Shown: positions 51,742-61,588, counted from the stretch's first letter. The stretch is 62,866 bases of DNA from Spirochaetota bacterium (GCA_027858855.1 JAQIBV010000034.1:1-62866), one strand, 5' to 3'. Made by a program: numbers and translations. Notes: generated by a model from the sequence alone, not told the origin.

Positions 51742-53142
51742 TTGTTAAATTTTGATCACAAAGGGGTATTAGAATTAAGAATCATGGAAATGTTAAATAG
51801 AGATCAGGCGAGGGCTGCTGCTTTTTCGCGCACCCATTCGCTTATTATAGCCGGTGCTGGAACAGGTAAGACTTCGACATTAATTTCCAAAACTGCAGCT
51901 ATTGTGACTGAGGGGGGTGCCGATCCGTCAAAGATTGCACTCTTAACCTTTAGTAAAAAAGCAGCATTCGAAATGCGCGAAAGACTGGAGAAGAGGCTAC
52001 CGGGAGGAGTAGGTGAGATGTTTATAGGAACCTACCACTCTTTCTGTTACTGGGCCATGCATAAACATGAAAAAATTTTGTTTCAATATTTTGGATACAA
52101 CCAGTTTCCGTCTCTATTAACACGGGAACAGGCATTGAAAATAAATGACGCTTTTTTTGAACAACATGGCCATCTTTTGTATGGTATTCCCTATAACCTG
52201 ATACCACAGTTATCTCGGAAAATTTCTGCCGACATCAAATATCGCAAAAAGATAGAGGAGTTAACATGCTTCGAAACAGTGAGTACTATTTTGAAATATC
52301 CTGTTTTTTTTGGTGAAGGCAAACGTGCTATTGAGGCCTTTGAGTTTGATGATCTTATAGACTGGTGTAACAGGCTCTATTTGCTGGATTCGGATTTTAA
52401 CGAGTGGATGTCAAAGTGTTTCGATTATTTGCTGGTGGATGAGTTCCAGGATACATCGGTGCGGAATTGCACTATGATAAAAAATCTTTTAGAGGGGGGG
52501 GCTGTTCTCTGTGCGGTTGGTGATGACTATCAATCCATTTACGGTTTTCGTCAGGCTTCACCGGAAATAATGATGCAGTTCGGTAAACATTTTGGACAGG
52601 TAGACCGGTTTTTTCTTACTGTAAATTACCGTTCGCATAAGGAGATCGTAGCAGTATCCAATCGTCTGATTCGTAAAAACCGGCGGCAAATACATAAGAG
52701 AATGGTTTCGCATCGTGGTTCCGGTGGTTGTGTGAAACTCTATTCTGTAAGTAGTTTTGATCAGGAGTGCGAACTGATAAGGGCTTTGCTCAATAAAAAT
52801 AGTGGATACTCCTCCTGCGCTCTGCTTTTCAGGAATAACGCATACGGAGCAAAGCTTAAAAAGAATCTGATTGATGACATTGAGGAAGACCGCTGTCTGT
52901 TTTCAACCTTTCACTCATCTAAAGGGCTTGAATATGATCACGTAATACTTTGCGGACTGCATAATTCACAGGTGCCGTCACCCCTCAGTAACATTGCAGA
53001 AGAGCGGAGGCTGTTTTACGTAGCTTTAACAAGAGCCTCTCATAGGCTGGATATAATCAGCTACAGCGAGGAGTCCCGACCGCAGTTTATCGACGAGCTG
53101 AAACTCTCATGGTCGGGCTCTTCTTTGTCAAAAATCAGCTAA
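51742..53142 (+). CDS. Short UvrD/Rep-family superfamily 1 helicase
   Basis: At 466 aa it is much shorter than UvrD or PcrA (~700). Core motifs are complete: LIIAGAGTGKTSTLI (I), FIGTYHSFC (Ic), YLLVDEFQDTS (II), GDDYQSIYGFR (III), LTVNYRS (IV), STFHSSKGLEYDHVIL (V) and RRLFYVALTRASHRLDI (VI). Domains 1B and 2B are trimmed. It should be an ATP-driven 3'-5' helicase or translocase in DNA repair. The start is uncertain: TTG 51742, ATG 51784 and ATG 51790 are in frame. Confidence 0.9.
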   Translation: MLNFDHKGVLELRIMEMLNRDQARAAAFSRTHSLIIAGAGTGKTSTLISKTAAIVTEGGADPSKIALLTFSKKAAFEMRERLEKRLPGGVGEMFIGTYHSFCYWAMHKHEKILFQYFGYNQFPSLLTREQALKINDAFFEQHGHLLYGIPYNLIPQLSRKISADIKYRKKIEELTCFETVSTILKYPVFFGEGKRAIEAFEFDDLIDWCNRLYLLDSDFNEWMSKCFDYLLVDEFQDTSVRNCTMIKNLLEGGAVLCAVGDDYQSIYGFRQASPEIMMQFGKHFGQVDRFFLTVNYRSHKEIVAVSNRLIRKNRRQIHKRMVSHRGSGGCVKLYSVSSFDQECELIRALLNKNSGYSSCALLFRNNAYGAKLKKNLIDDIEEDRCLFSTFHSSKGLEYDHVILCGLHNSQVPSPLSNIAEERRLFYVALTRASHRLDIISYSEESRPQFIDELKLSWSGSSLSKIS

Positions 53143-53203
53143 GTAGGCAATTTTGATGCTGTATTGTCATTATGACTTCAGTTCATCCTTTTTATCGTAG
53201 TTG

Positions 53204-53638
53204 CTAAAACTGGTTGCGATCATTTACATGGAGTATAGTGTATTTTTCAACTTTCATACGATGAATCTTTGTGCCGGATTTGCCGTTTGCAAGTCGCAAA
53301 GTAAAGGTTTCGATTACACCTTCGATTTGTATGTAGCGGTACTGGTGTTTGAAAATTTTATCGTAGTCATCCTTGTTAAGTTTCATCTCTACGGTTAGTT
53401 TATTATCGGTTGTAACAACAAGCTTTGTAAAGCGGGAACTGCCAACAAGGCGGATAATCCCTACTACAGTATATTTTTCACCACTTTCGATGTCGGCCGG
53501 TGAAAGTTTTACGTGTTTATTATCTTTTAAAGTCTGAATTTCACGAACGCTTGATGAGGCGCAACAGAGTGTAATTGTACATAATACAAGAGCGAGGATT
53601 ACAAAGACTCTCTTGCAGAGAGCCTCTATAGAGTTCAT
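53204..53638 (-). CDS. Putative lipoprotein, OB-fold-like, unknown function
   Basis: At 144 aa from the ATG at 53638, it has a lipoprotein-like signal (VFVILALVLCTITLCCASSS). The mature part has alternating strands (EKYTVVGIIRLVGSSRFTKLVV; YRYIQIEGVIETFTLRLANG) like a small OB-type barrel. The open frame reaches 53743, but the longer form has no signal peptide at its N-terminus. It lies downstream of the M30-type peptidase gene, probably in one transcript. Confidence 0.6.
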   Translation of the reverse strand: MNSIEALCKRVFVILALVLCTITLCCASSSVREIQTLKDNKHVKLSPADIESGEKYTVVGIIRLVGSSRFTKLVVTTDNKLTVEMKLNKDDYDKIFKHQYRYIQIEGVIETFTLRLANGKSGTKIHRMKVEKYTILHVNDRNQF

Positions 53639-53726
53639 TTTAAGAGGCTCGCTATAGTAGCAACTCTCATCATCTGCGGGCGTTTTCAGTAAATATTTTA
53701 GTAAAAGGTTTGTCGCAAAAAGTTTT

Positions 53727-55139
53727 CTACAGATCTTGATCAATTACGATACCCTCCCGCACGCTTGTAAGATTAATGTTCTCACCACGGCCGGCTCCCG
53801 TTGCAGTCTGTATAGAGTCCCATTCGGTCATGATTGCTATTGATCCGCCCGGTTTCAAACTGATTGCCGAAACCGGAGTTATGGGCGATTGTACGGTCAA
53901 CTTGAATGTGCTATTTTCGTCTAAGTATCCGTATATATTGTCCGGTTGTTGTAAAAGGTTAGCCATGCGGTATGAGAGAAGAATTGTTTTGAAATCTGTA
54001 AAGTATCTGTTCTCTTCTTTCATAACAGTAGTTAAACCGTGATAGCTACCATCAGGGGTATCTATCAGTTTTTTGTATAGCGTGTGACCGCTTTTTGAGT
54101 GAATGCGAAGATATTGCATGAACGTATAAGAGAGTGAATAGTTGCCTATTGTGTTTTCCCAGACGCAAAGTCCAAGCCCGTTTCGGATGTTTCCATAGTA
54201 GTCCTGGTTGAACCAGTCAATTCGTGATAACCCGGGCGTTTTCAGGGTATAATGCTCAGCTGATTCGGCAAGAGCCTCGTCTATCCAGGTATCCATAGTC
54301 GAATTGCCATTTAGAAAACGGGAGCCAAAGTTTATCATGTGCTGAAACTCATGGGGTAGTGTGCGTAACATCTCTGCGTCGTCTGGTATGGGTTCCGGAT
54401 TTTCTTCACTTACTGACCAGTTGTAGTTCATATAGAAAATTTCCATCTCATTAGAAGTATATCCTTCTGTGGGATAATATTCATCCAGATCTTCTTGGCT
54501 AAAGAGGTCGACTGAGTAAAAGAATCCCATGTACCTGTTATCCTGCATGTCGTAATAGAGAATTACAACTTTTCCGTTGCTGTCGACATCGGTGGGGTTT
54601 CCGAAACCGGTTAGCATTGCCGGGGAAACGGTATTGTCAAAGAATTTACCGATGGAGCTCCAGTCGCTGAATTCGCCATTGTAGCTATCCTGAACGTAAA
54701 TAAGGCATTTGGAATCAGTGGCTCCATATTCCAGGCTTGCCGTTACAGTGATGAGTTCGTCATCGTTGTCGTAGGCGTAAAAGCTGTAGCTGGTATCTTC
54801 TTCTGAAAGGCCGCGAGCGGAGCGAGTTTTGCGTAAAATAGTAATATCCCGTCTATTCGGTGTTGATCCGGTCAACAGGTTTCGTCCTCGTATGTAGGCT
54901 GTTGGCGGTTCCTGTATTAATGAGCCGTTTTTTGATATCGCAGTCGATGGTGATGGCAATGAGCCAACGGGTTCGGCGACACCATTTCGAAGACCGCTTA
55001 TGTTGGTTACAACCAGCGCCGTGACATCGTTACCCATTTGCTGCTCAACTAGAAGAACATCGGGTACATCAGGCACCGACGATGAACCACACGATGTGAT
55101 GAACAGTATAATACAGGCGAGAGACAGAGGTAAGCCCAT
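53727..55139 (-). CDS. Zinc metallopeptidase lipoprotein, M30 (hyicolysin)-like
   Basis: This 470-aa protein has a lipoprotein signal (Cys17 after LFITS). The zinc motif is LPHEFQHMINF (H263, E264, H267) with a downstream helix WIDEALAESAEHY (third ligand Glu/His), the M30 arrangement. The first ~120 residues form a strand-rich domain of unknown role. It would act at the cell surface or in the periplasm. GGAGAGCTTT precedes the ATG. Two AATAGCTATT palindromes lie just upstream. Confidence 0.8.
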   Translation of the reverse strand: MGLPLSLACIILFITSCGSSSVPDVPDVLLVEQQMGNDVTALVVTNISGLRNGVAEPVGSLPSPSTAISKNGSLIQEPPTAYIRGRNLLTGSTPNRRDITILRKTRSARGLSEEDTSYSFYAYDNDDELITVTASLEYGATDSKCLIYVQDSYNGEFSDWSSIGKFFDNTVSPAMLTGFGNPTDVDSNGKVVILYYDMQDNRYMGFFYSVDLFSQEDLDEYYPTEGYTSNEMEIFYMNYNWSVSEENPEPIPDDAEMLRTLPHEFQHMINFGSRFLNGNSTMDTWIDEALAESAEHYTLKTPGLSRIDWFNQDYYGNIRNGLGLCVWENTIGNYSLSYTFMQYLRIHSKSGHTLYKKLIDTPDGSYHGLTTVMKEENRYFTDFKTILLSYRMANLLQQPDNIYGYLDENSTFKLTVQSPITPVSAISLKPGGSIAIMTEWDSIQTATGAGRGENINLTSVREGIVIDQDL

Positions 55140-55520
55140 AAAGCTCTCCTTTAATAAATAGCTATTTTCAAACCTTAATAAATAGCTATTTTCCTTTCGG
55201 AAATCAAGAAATCAAGAAATTAAAAAAGAAAATTCCGAAAATTTAGTTCTGGTTACTGCTTTCTACCTAATTATCTTTCGGAAATTACTTTATTTAATAT
55301 AAAACTCAGTCTGGATGGCTCATCAGCTCTAATTTTTACTGTTTGGTGATTTTAAAACATGAATTATCGTTTACAAATAGATCGACATATGTATCTGTTG
55401 TATTATGTCGCATTATAGATCGAATTTCAAAAGATGACCGTTGTGTTACGGGGGGGGGCGATCCGTTCGGATTGCTTTTTGTTAGTAACGGTTTTTATCT
55501 TGTAGTTTCGGGGGAAATAT
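55140..55520. promoter_or_regulatory. Divergent region before the peptidase and fliF with repeated palindromes
   Basis: TTAATAAATAGCTATTTTC occurs twice as a direct repeat (55151-55169, 55175-55193; period 24 bp), each with the palindrome AATAGCTATT. CTTTCGGAAAT also occurs twice (55194-55204, 55275-55285). CGACATA...TATGTCG spans about 55381-55408. No gene is credible. A short frame overlapping the fliF start has no coding character. This is probably the control region of the flagellar operon and the peptidase gene. Confidence 0.55.
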
Positions 55521-57215
55521 ATGGATTTTTTAAAGCAGATGGTCGTTCAGTTACAGGAAGTCTTCAGCAAGCTGAATTCAACCAAAAAGATTATTATTGG
55601 AGCTGTGGGCGCACTGTTCATAATTTCGTTTATTGCACTTTTCAGTATCAGCAGTGAAACTCCTAAATCTGTTCTGTTTGCTGAATTGACGTCGAATGAT
55701 TTCGGCCAGGTTACCAAGAAGCTTGAAGAGCTTGGTTATAACTATACAACAACCGGTACCACTGCGATTCATGTTGATCCTAAGGATCGCGAGGTAATTA
55801 TGACTCGCCTTGCTCAGGAGGATATGATTCCGAAGGGTATTCCTGGTTGGCAATTGTTTGATGTCAGTAAATGGACCGAAACGGATCGTGAAATTGACGT
55901 TAAATATATGCGTGCCTTGCGTGGGTCTATTCAGAAACATATCGAATCTCTTCGACCTGTTGAAAAAGCCGATGTCGAAATTGCAATGACAAATGATGAC
56001 CTCTATTCATCACCCGAAGCGACCTATACCGCAGCAGTTACCATCTACCTTGCTCCCGGTTATGAAACAATTGGTCAGAAATCCATCAAGGGTATCATGT
56101 ACCTTGTTTCACGTGCAGTGGGCAGTAAACTTAAGCCTGAAAATGTAACCGTTACAAATGCTGACGGAAAGATAATCTCTGATTTCGATGATGACTTTAG
56201 CAGGGCTAAAGAAGAGATGAGTCTTATTGAGCAGCGACGAAAAATAAAGGAGAGGGATCGAGTTCGTTTACTGAAGGATATCCATAACGGGCTTGAACGT
56301 ATATTCCCTGACCGTGTTCAGATAGTTAGCCTTAATCTTGAGTATAACTGGGATGCCATAACTGAGGATATTACCGAGTATTTTCCGGTGGAGATGGTTC
56401 CAGATGATCCTAACACTCCCTATTCCGAGCGTGTTGTGAAGGACTCTCTTGTCGTTTCTGAAAAAACTACAGATGAAAAATTTCAGGGACATGGCTGGAA
56501 CCCGGAAGGACCAGCCGGAACCGAGGCTAACCGCCCTCCGGGATATAAGGCTGCCGATGACCAGTTTGCAAAATATGAGAAAAATGAAGATATCAAAAAC
56601 CATAAAGTAAATGAAAAAAATACCAAAATAATCCAGGATCCATATGACATAGCAAATATATCTGTTTCAATAGCCATTGATGGCATTCAGGATTTGCCAA
56701 AAAAATCGGATGGTAGTTATGACCTTGACCCCACAAAGGATCCTGTTCAGATCCCTCTTACGCCTAAAGAGTTGAAAGAGGCCGAAGAGATTGTGAAGGC
56801 TGCTATTCAGTATAACAAGGTGCGTGGTGATCAGGTTGCAGTTAAGAATATAATGTTTGACCACTCAAAAGAGTGGGCAGGTATACGGGACGAACATTAT
56901 CGCAAAGAACAGATGAAGCGCTTGGCTCTTGCAGCATTGATCGGACTCTTTGCGCTTTTCCTCGGATTTATTCTATTTCAGTCTATCCGCAAGGAGATGG
57001 AACGCCGTCGTCGTATTCGCGAAGAACAGCTTGCACTTGAGCAGCAGCGTATGCGTGAAGCAGCACTTCGTGCCGCTGAGGAGGAGGGTGTTGATGTTGA
57101 ACTCTCTCTTGAAGATCGCGCACGTCTTGAGTTGCAGGAGAATGCAATGAACCTTGCAAAAGAGCGACCAGATGATGTTGCTCAGCTTTTACGGACATGG
57201 CTTGCTGAAGAATAG
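55521..57215 (+). CDS. fliF: Flagellar MS-ring protein FliF
   Basis: This 564-aa protein forms the MS ring of the flagellar base in the inner membrane. Transmembrane helices lie at about 24-44 (IIIGAVGALFIISFIALFSI) and 462-483 (LALAALIGLFALFLGFILFQ). Between them lie the ring-building domains (ELTSNDFGQVTKKLEELGY; LFDVSKWTETDREIDVKYMRALRG; RPVEKADVEIAM). The cytoplasmic tail (DDVAQLLRTWLAEE) is the FliG-binding end. GGGGGAAAT precedes the ATG. It is first in the operon here; flgB, flgC and fliE are not upstream. Confidence 0.97.
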   Translation: MDFLKQMVVQLQEVFSKLNSTKKIIIGAVGALFIISFIALFSISSETPKSVLFAELTSNDFGQVTKKLEELGYNYTTTGTTAIHVDPKDREVIMTRLAQEDMIPKGIPGWQLFDVSKWTETDREIDVKYMRALRGSIQKHIESLRPVEKADVEIAMTNDDLYSSPEATYTAAVTIYLAPGYETIGQKSIKGIMYLVSRAVGSKLKPENVTVTNADGKIISDFDDDFSRAKEEMSLIEQRRKIKERDRVRLLKDIHNGLERIFPDRVQIVSLNLEYNWDAITEDITEYFPVEMVPDDPNTPYSERVVKDSLVVSEKTTDEKFQGHGWNPEGPAGTEANRPPGYKAADDQFAKYEKNEDIKNHKVNEKNTKIIQDPYDIANISVSIAIDGIQDLPKKSDGSYDLDPTKDPVQIPLTPKELKEAEEIVKAAIQYNKVRGDQVAVKNIMFDHSKEWAGIRDEHYRKEQMKRLALAALIGLFALFLGFILFQSIRKEMERRRRIREEQLALEQQRMREAALRAAEEEGVDVELSLEDRARLELQENAMNLAKERPDDVAQLLRTWLAEE

Positions 57216-57248
57216 CGGTAAAAATGCCGATACTTTAGTGAGGTTTTC

Positions 57249-57355
57249 TATGAAAAACGGCATGGCGATAGACGTCTGCTGTTTTTCATAAACTCGATTA
57301 ATAACCGAAAATTCCTGGATTTAGCGATATTTTCTTTCGTATGTGATTCCAGGAA
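57249..57355 (+). repeat. Two hairpins in the fliF-fliG gap
   Basis: TATGAAAAACGGCA (57249-57262) pairs with 57277-57290 (one G-U) around a 14-nt loop. TTCCTGGA (57312-57319) pairs with 57348-57355, just before the fliG ribosome site. Neither has a T-run, so read-through is expected. They may be RNA-processing or stability elements. Confidence 0.5.
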
Positions 57356-57372
57356 CCATAAAATGGATAATT

Positions 57373-58389
57373 ATGCTACAATCTAAAAAGACACAGCTGA
57401 CCGGTCGGCAAAAGGCGGCCATTTTTCTTGTTACTCTTGGTTCAGAGGTCTCGTCAGAGATCTTTAAGCATCTTCGAGAGGACGAGATAGAACAGCTGAC
57501 TTTTGAGATTGCCCGTATTGATAAGGTAGAACCTGCTGAAAAGGACCAGGTTTTGATGGAATTCCAGGAGCTTATGATGGCTCAGGAGTTCATCACAAAT
57601 GGTGGTATTGAGTATGCCCGCGAGGTTCTAGAGCGGGCCTTGGGAACACAGAAGTCCATTGATATTGTTAACCGGCTTACCTCCTCTTTGCAGGTTCGTC
57701 CTTTTGACTTTATCCGTCGTACCGACCCGAGTCATCTTTTGAACTTTATTGCAAACGAGCACCCTCAGACAATAGCTCTTATTCTGGCCTATCTTGATCC
57801 GCAGAAGGCGGCTCAGATATTATCATCTTTGAATCACGACATTCAGGCTGATGTTGCCAAGCGTATTGCGAAGATGGACCGTACTTCACCGGATGTACTG
57901 CGTGAGGTTGAACGGGTACTGGAGCGAAAACTTTCGACACTTGCCTCTGAAGACTATACTTCTGCAGGTGGTATTGATGCAATTGTTGAGGTACTTAACA
58001 ATGTTGACCGTACAACAGAAAAGATTATTATAGAGGCATTGGAAGAGGATGATCCCGAGCTTGCAGAAGACATCAAGAAACGTATGTTTATCTTTGAAGA
58101 TATCGTTCTTCTTGACGATCGTTCAATTCAGAAGGTATTGCGCGAGGTTGATAATAACGAATTAGGTAAGGCCCTCAAGGGTGTGGATGCCGATGTTCAG
58201 GAAAAAATATTTAAGAATATGTCAAAACGTGCAGCGTCATTATTGAAAGAGGACATGGATTTCATGGGACCTCTTCGTATTCGTGATGTAGAGGAATCAC
58301 AACAGAAGATTGTAAACATTATTCGTAAACTTGAAGATTCCGGAGAGATTGTTGTTGCCCGAAGTGGTGAAGAGGAGCTTGTTGAGTAG
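57373..58389 (+). CDS. fliG: Flagellar motor switch protein FliG
   Basis: This 338-aa rotor protein has the N-terminal FliF-binding domain (TGRQKAAIFLVTLGSEVSSEIFKHL), the middle domain with NEHPQTIALILAYL (EHPQ motif) and a C-terminal torque domain (VLLDDRSIQKVLREVDNNELGKALKG), whose charged helix meets the stator. ATG at 57373 gives the usual FliG N-terminus; GTG 57343 would add ten atypical residues. Confidence 0.97.
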   Translation: MLQSKKTQLTGRQKAAIFLVTLGSEVSSEIFKHLREDEIEQLTFEIARIDKVEPAEKDQVLMEFQELMMAQEFITNGGIEYAREVLERALGTQKSIDIVNRLTSSLQVRPFDFIRRTDPSHLLNFIANEHPQTIALILAYLDPQKAAQILSSLNHDIQADVAKRIAKMDRTSPDVLREVERVLERKLSTLASEDYTSAGGIDAIVEVLNNVDRTTEKIIIEALEEDDPELAEDIKKRMFIFEDIVLLDDRSIQKVLREVDNNELGKALKGVDADVQEKIFKNMSKRAASLLKEDMDFMGPLRIRDVEESQQKIVNIIRKLEDSGEIVVARSGEEELVE

Positions 58390-58428
58390 ATATGATAAAA
58401 TTAGTATGGGTAGATCAGGAGGTGTTTC

Positions 58429-59355
58429 TTGGCTAAGTTAGTTTTTAAACCTATGGAAATTCATCAGACTGTAATACCAAAACAGATTGAATTGCCTGAT
58501 AAATATCAGAAGAGCATTTTATCGGACGACGAGTATAAGGAATTTGAAGTCGATGCTGATGGTAACCCGGTTGATGTATATCAGGGGCCATCAATTGAAG
58601 AGATGGAAGCGGAACTTGAGCGTAACCGTCGTGAGGCCGAGGAAGATAGTCGTCGCATGCTTGAAGAGGCTCGTCTTGAAGCCGAGCGGATTGTAGAGGC
58701 GGGAAAGAATGATGCTTTTAACGAACTTAAGATCGCTCGTGAGCAGATAAAGAATGAGATGGAGCAGCAGCGTAAGGACTCTGATCGTGAAATTGAGCGT
58801 GGAAAATTCGAAGCTGAGAAGATGATTAAGGACGCAGAGCTTAAAGTTTCGATTATTGAACACGATGCCTATAAAAAGGGATATGACGCTGGTCGTGAAG
58901 AGGGTTACAAAGAGGGCGAATCGGAAGTTATGCGCCTTATTGACCGACTAGGAACGATTGTTTCAACAGCTGTTGATATTCGGGACGATATTATTAAATC
59001 ATCAGAGAAAATGATGACCGAAATGATTCTGATGATTTCACGTAAGGTAATCAAGGACGAAATAGTCGAACGACGCGAGGTTGTTATTAATAATATAAAA
59101 GAGGCAATACGTCGAGTTAAGGATCGGGACCGCATTGATATACGTGTAAACTTTGCGGATCTGGATATGACAACGGCTCACAAAGATGAGTTGATCAAGA
59201 TGATGGAGTCTCTTAAGAAGGTCAATATTTACGAAGATTCAAGAGTGGATCGTGGCGGTTGTATTATTGAAACCGATGTCGGATCAATTGATTCGCGTAT
59301 TTCCACGCAGCTTGACACTATAGAAGAGGCCATAAGAAACACCAGTACAATGTAG
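58429..59355 (+). CDS. fliH: Flagellar export regulator FliH
   Basis: At 308 aa the central part is a long charged coiled coil (about 60-165; ERNRREAEEDSRRMLEEARLEAERI), followed by a FliH C-domain (VDIRDDIIKSSEKMMTEMILMISRKVIKDEIVERREVV; VDRGGCIIETDVGSIDSRISTQLDTIEEAI). It holds FliI at the export gate. TTG start at 58429 with GGAGG 8 bp upstream. It lies between fliG and fliI as in other spirochaetes. Confidence 0.95.
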   Translation: MAKLVFKPMEIHQTVIPKQIELPDKYQKSILSDDEYKEFEVDADGNPVDVYQGPSIEEMEAELERNRREAEEDSRRMLEEARLEAERIVEAGKNDAFNELKIAREQIKNEMEQQRKDSDREIERGKFEAEKMIKDAELKVSIIEHDAYKKGYDAGREEGYKEGESEVMRLIDRLGTIVSTAVDIRDDIIKSSEKMMTEMILMISRKVIKDEIVERREVVINNIKEAIRRVKDRDRIDIRVNFADLDMTTAHKDELIKMMESLKKVNIYEDSRVDRGGCIIETDVGSIDSRISTQLDTIEEAIRNTSTM

Positions 59356-59378
59356 CAGAAAAGGATGCGCTAGAAAGT

Positions 59379-60767
59379 ATGATAAGGGTTTTACCACACG
59401 AAAAAGTAGATATTCTTTCAAAGTACTTTAAGGTACTTGAAGAGGTTGACTGTGTTCGGTTAACGGGATTTGTCGACAAGATTCAAGGGCTCTCTATAGA
59501 GAGTGTTGGGCCTAATGTGCGTTTTGGCGATGTATGCAAGATCATGACCAGCGAAAAGGAGTATATCTATGCGGAGGTAGTCGGCTTCAAGGCCAAGGAT
59601 CGTCCGTTGTTGATGCCTATTGGAGACATGCAGGGCGTTCTTCCTGGAGCAGATGTTATATCTCTTGGAACTTCTCTTATGGCACCTGTTGGTGATGAAA
59701 TTCTGGGACGTATTATTGATGGAATTGGAATGCCAATTGACGGGAAAGGGCCGATTATAACCGGACAGAAGTATCCTATTGATGGCACCCCCGTTAATCC
59801 TCTTCAGCGTCATAATGTGGAAGCTCCTCTTTCAACTGGCATTCGAGCGATTGACGGTTTAATGACGGTTGGACGTGGACAGCGGATTGGAATATTTTCC
59901 GGTTCAGGAGTCGGGAAGTCAACAACGCTTGGAATGATTGCACGTTATACGGATGCAGATATAAATGTAATTGCGCTTATTGGTGAGCGAGGTCGGGAAG
60001 TACGAGACTTTGTTTATAAGGAGCTCGGTGAAGAGGGGCTTAAGCGTTCAGTAGTAATAGTCGCTACATCAGATCAACCACCAATGATGCGTATTCGTGG
60101 AGCCTATCTTGCACATGCAATTGCTGAATATTTTCGTGACCAGGGTAAGGATGTGAATCTGCTTCTTGACTCTATCACCCGTTTTGCTATGGCACAACGA
60201 GAAAAGGGCCTTGCTGCTGGCGAGCCTTCCGCTTCGAAGGGTTACCCTCCATCAGTTTTTAACATGCTTGCCCGAATGATGGAGCGTTCTGGAAGCGGTA
60301 TTAACGGTTCAATTTCAGCCTTTTATACAGTTCTGATCGAGGCTGACGACATGAATGATCCAATCGCAGATGCGGTTCGAGGAATATTGGATGGTCATAT
60401 TATTCTTGATCGTGCCATTGCTAACAAGGGGCATTATCCGGCAATTGATGTACTCGCATCTCTTTCTCGTTGTATGAAAGATGTAACTACTCCCGAACAC
60501 CAGCAGTTGGCACAGCAATTGCGTGAACTTATGGCTGCTTATAAAGATGTGGAAGACATGGTTATGCTAAATACATATGCACGCGGAACTAATCTGGTTG
60601 CCGACCGTGCAATAAACATGATAAACGATATAAATGCATTTTTACGTCAGAAGGTCGAGGATGAATCTTCATTAGAAAAAACTGTAGCTCTGTTGCATGC
60701 TTTACTGGACGTGCAGCCCTCTTCTCGTACCCGTAGATCGGATTATGTCTCTTCGGTAGGACGGTAA
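59379..60767 (+). CDS. fliI: Flagellum-specific export ATPase FliI
   Basis: This 462-aa F1-beta-like ATPase has P-loop GIFSGSGVGKSTTLGMIARY (about 173-192), ALIGERGREVRDF, LLLDSITRFAMAQRE and GEPSASKGYPPSVF, all typical of FliI/type III export ATPases. It energises export of rod, hook and filament subunits with FliH and FliJ. Length is standard. Confidence 0.97.
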   Translation: MIRVLPHEKVDILSKYFKVLEEVDCVRLTGFVDKIQGLSIESVGPNVRFGDVCKIMTSEKEYIYAEVVGFKAKDRPLLMPIGDMQGVLPGADVISLGTSLMAPVGDEILGRIIDGIGMPIDGKGPIITGQKYPIDGTPVNPLQRHNVEAPLSTGIRAIDGLMTVGRGQRIGIFSGSGVGKSTTLGMIARYTDADINVIALIGERGREVRDFVYKELGEEGLKRSVVIVATSDQPPMMRIRGAYLAHAIAEYFRDQGKDVNLLLDSITRFAMAQREKGLAAGEPSASKGYPPSVFNMLARMMERSGSGINGSISAFYTVLIEADDMNDPIADAVRGILDGHIILDRAIANKGHYPAIDVLASLSRCMKDVTTPEHQQLAQQLRELMAAYKDVEDMVMLNTYARGTNLVADRAINMINDINAFLRQKVEDESSLEKTVALLHALLDVQPSSRTRRSDYVSSVGR

Positions 60768-60777
60768 GTAGCGGCTT

Positions 60778-61245
60778 ATGAAGAAATTCAAGTTCAGATT
60801 GCAGAAGCTTCTGGATATAAAGATGGCATTCGAGAAGCAGATTCAACACGAGCTTGCACGGGAAATTGGGAAGCAGAATCTTTTACGTGATAAGCAGCAG
60901 TTATTACGTGAAAGGGTTGAGGGGCAGCAGCATGCGTTTCATGAATCAATGAGGGGTACTGGTGGTAACTTTAACGACCTGAAGTCCTTCCACCGGTATT
61001 CGGAATATGCTGATATGGTCATAGCCTCTTCCGAAGCCGAGATAGAGGCTATGCAACCAAAAATAAATGAGATTCGATCACGCTTAATCGAGGCATCGAA
61101 AGAGCGTAAATCAATAGAAAAACTTAAAGAAAAAAAACACGATGAATGGAAATACGCGGTTAACCGTGCTGAAGAGAAAGAATTGGAAGAGATAAACATG
61201 CGGATATTTCATGATCAGCAGAGGAGGAACAGTTATGACACCTGA
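60778..61245 (+). CDS. fliJ: Flagellar export chaperone FliJ
   Basis: This 155-aa protein is nearly all coiled coil, starting KKFKFRLQKLLDIKMAFEKQIQHELA, the usual FliJ opening, and ending in a charged helix (EEKELEEINMRIFHDQQRRN). FliJ is the stalk-like subunit linking FliI to FlhA. It is called FlbA in Borrelia. The next gene overlaps its end by 11 bp. Confidence 0.9.
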   Translation: MKKFKFRLQKLLDIKMAFEKQIQHELAREIGKQNLLRDKQQLLRERVEGQQHAFHESMRGTGGNFNDLKSFHRYSEYADMVIASSEAEIEAMQPKINEIRSRLIEASKERKSIEKLKEKKHDEWKYAVNRAEEKELEEINMRIFHDQQRRNSYDT

Positions 61246-61588
61246 TATGGTTAACGTAATGAACCGGATCAATGAGTTACAGAAACGCTTCGGGTTGCGA
61301 CGTGAAAGGCAGGATTTAAAACCGTTCAAGGAGTATGTGACGGAGCAGAAGATTAATAATCAAACTGATCGTTCCACAATGCAGCCACAACCCAAAACAG
61401 CTGACATCGCGACTGAGGACACAATTATAAAGAATTTGATGAATATTAATCCAATGCTTTCTGAAGATGTTGGTCAGAATTCTATGCTAAAAGAGCGTGA
61501 CATCATTATGAAAGAGGCGCTGAAATCATATAATCAAAACAGGCAATCTGTTACTGAAAGTTTTGATATAGGCCTGGATCGGGAGTAA
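61235..61588 (+). CDS. Small conserved-position protein between FliJ and FlbB, unknown
   Basis: This 117-aa, lysine- and glutamine-rich protein has a helical start (DMVNVMNRINELQKRFGLRRERQDLKPFKEY) and a likely disordered middle. I do not recognise a domain. GAGGAGG lies 7 bp before the ATG at 61235, inside the end of fliJ. Treponema also has a small unassigned gene at this point of the operon (from memory, not checked). A role in export or collar assembly is inferred from position only. Confidence 0.65.
   Translation: MTPDMVNVMNRINELQKRFGLRRERQDLKPFKEYVTEQKINNQTDRSTMQPQPKTADIATEDTIIKNLMNINPMLSEDVGQNSMLKERDIIMKEALKSYNQNRQSVTESFDIGLDRE

Noticed and set aside
55343-55657. Frame of 104 codons overlapping the fliF start
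   Set aside because: Fully overlaps the start of fliF in another frame beyond 55521 and has no coding character or ribosome site.
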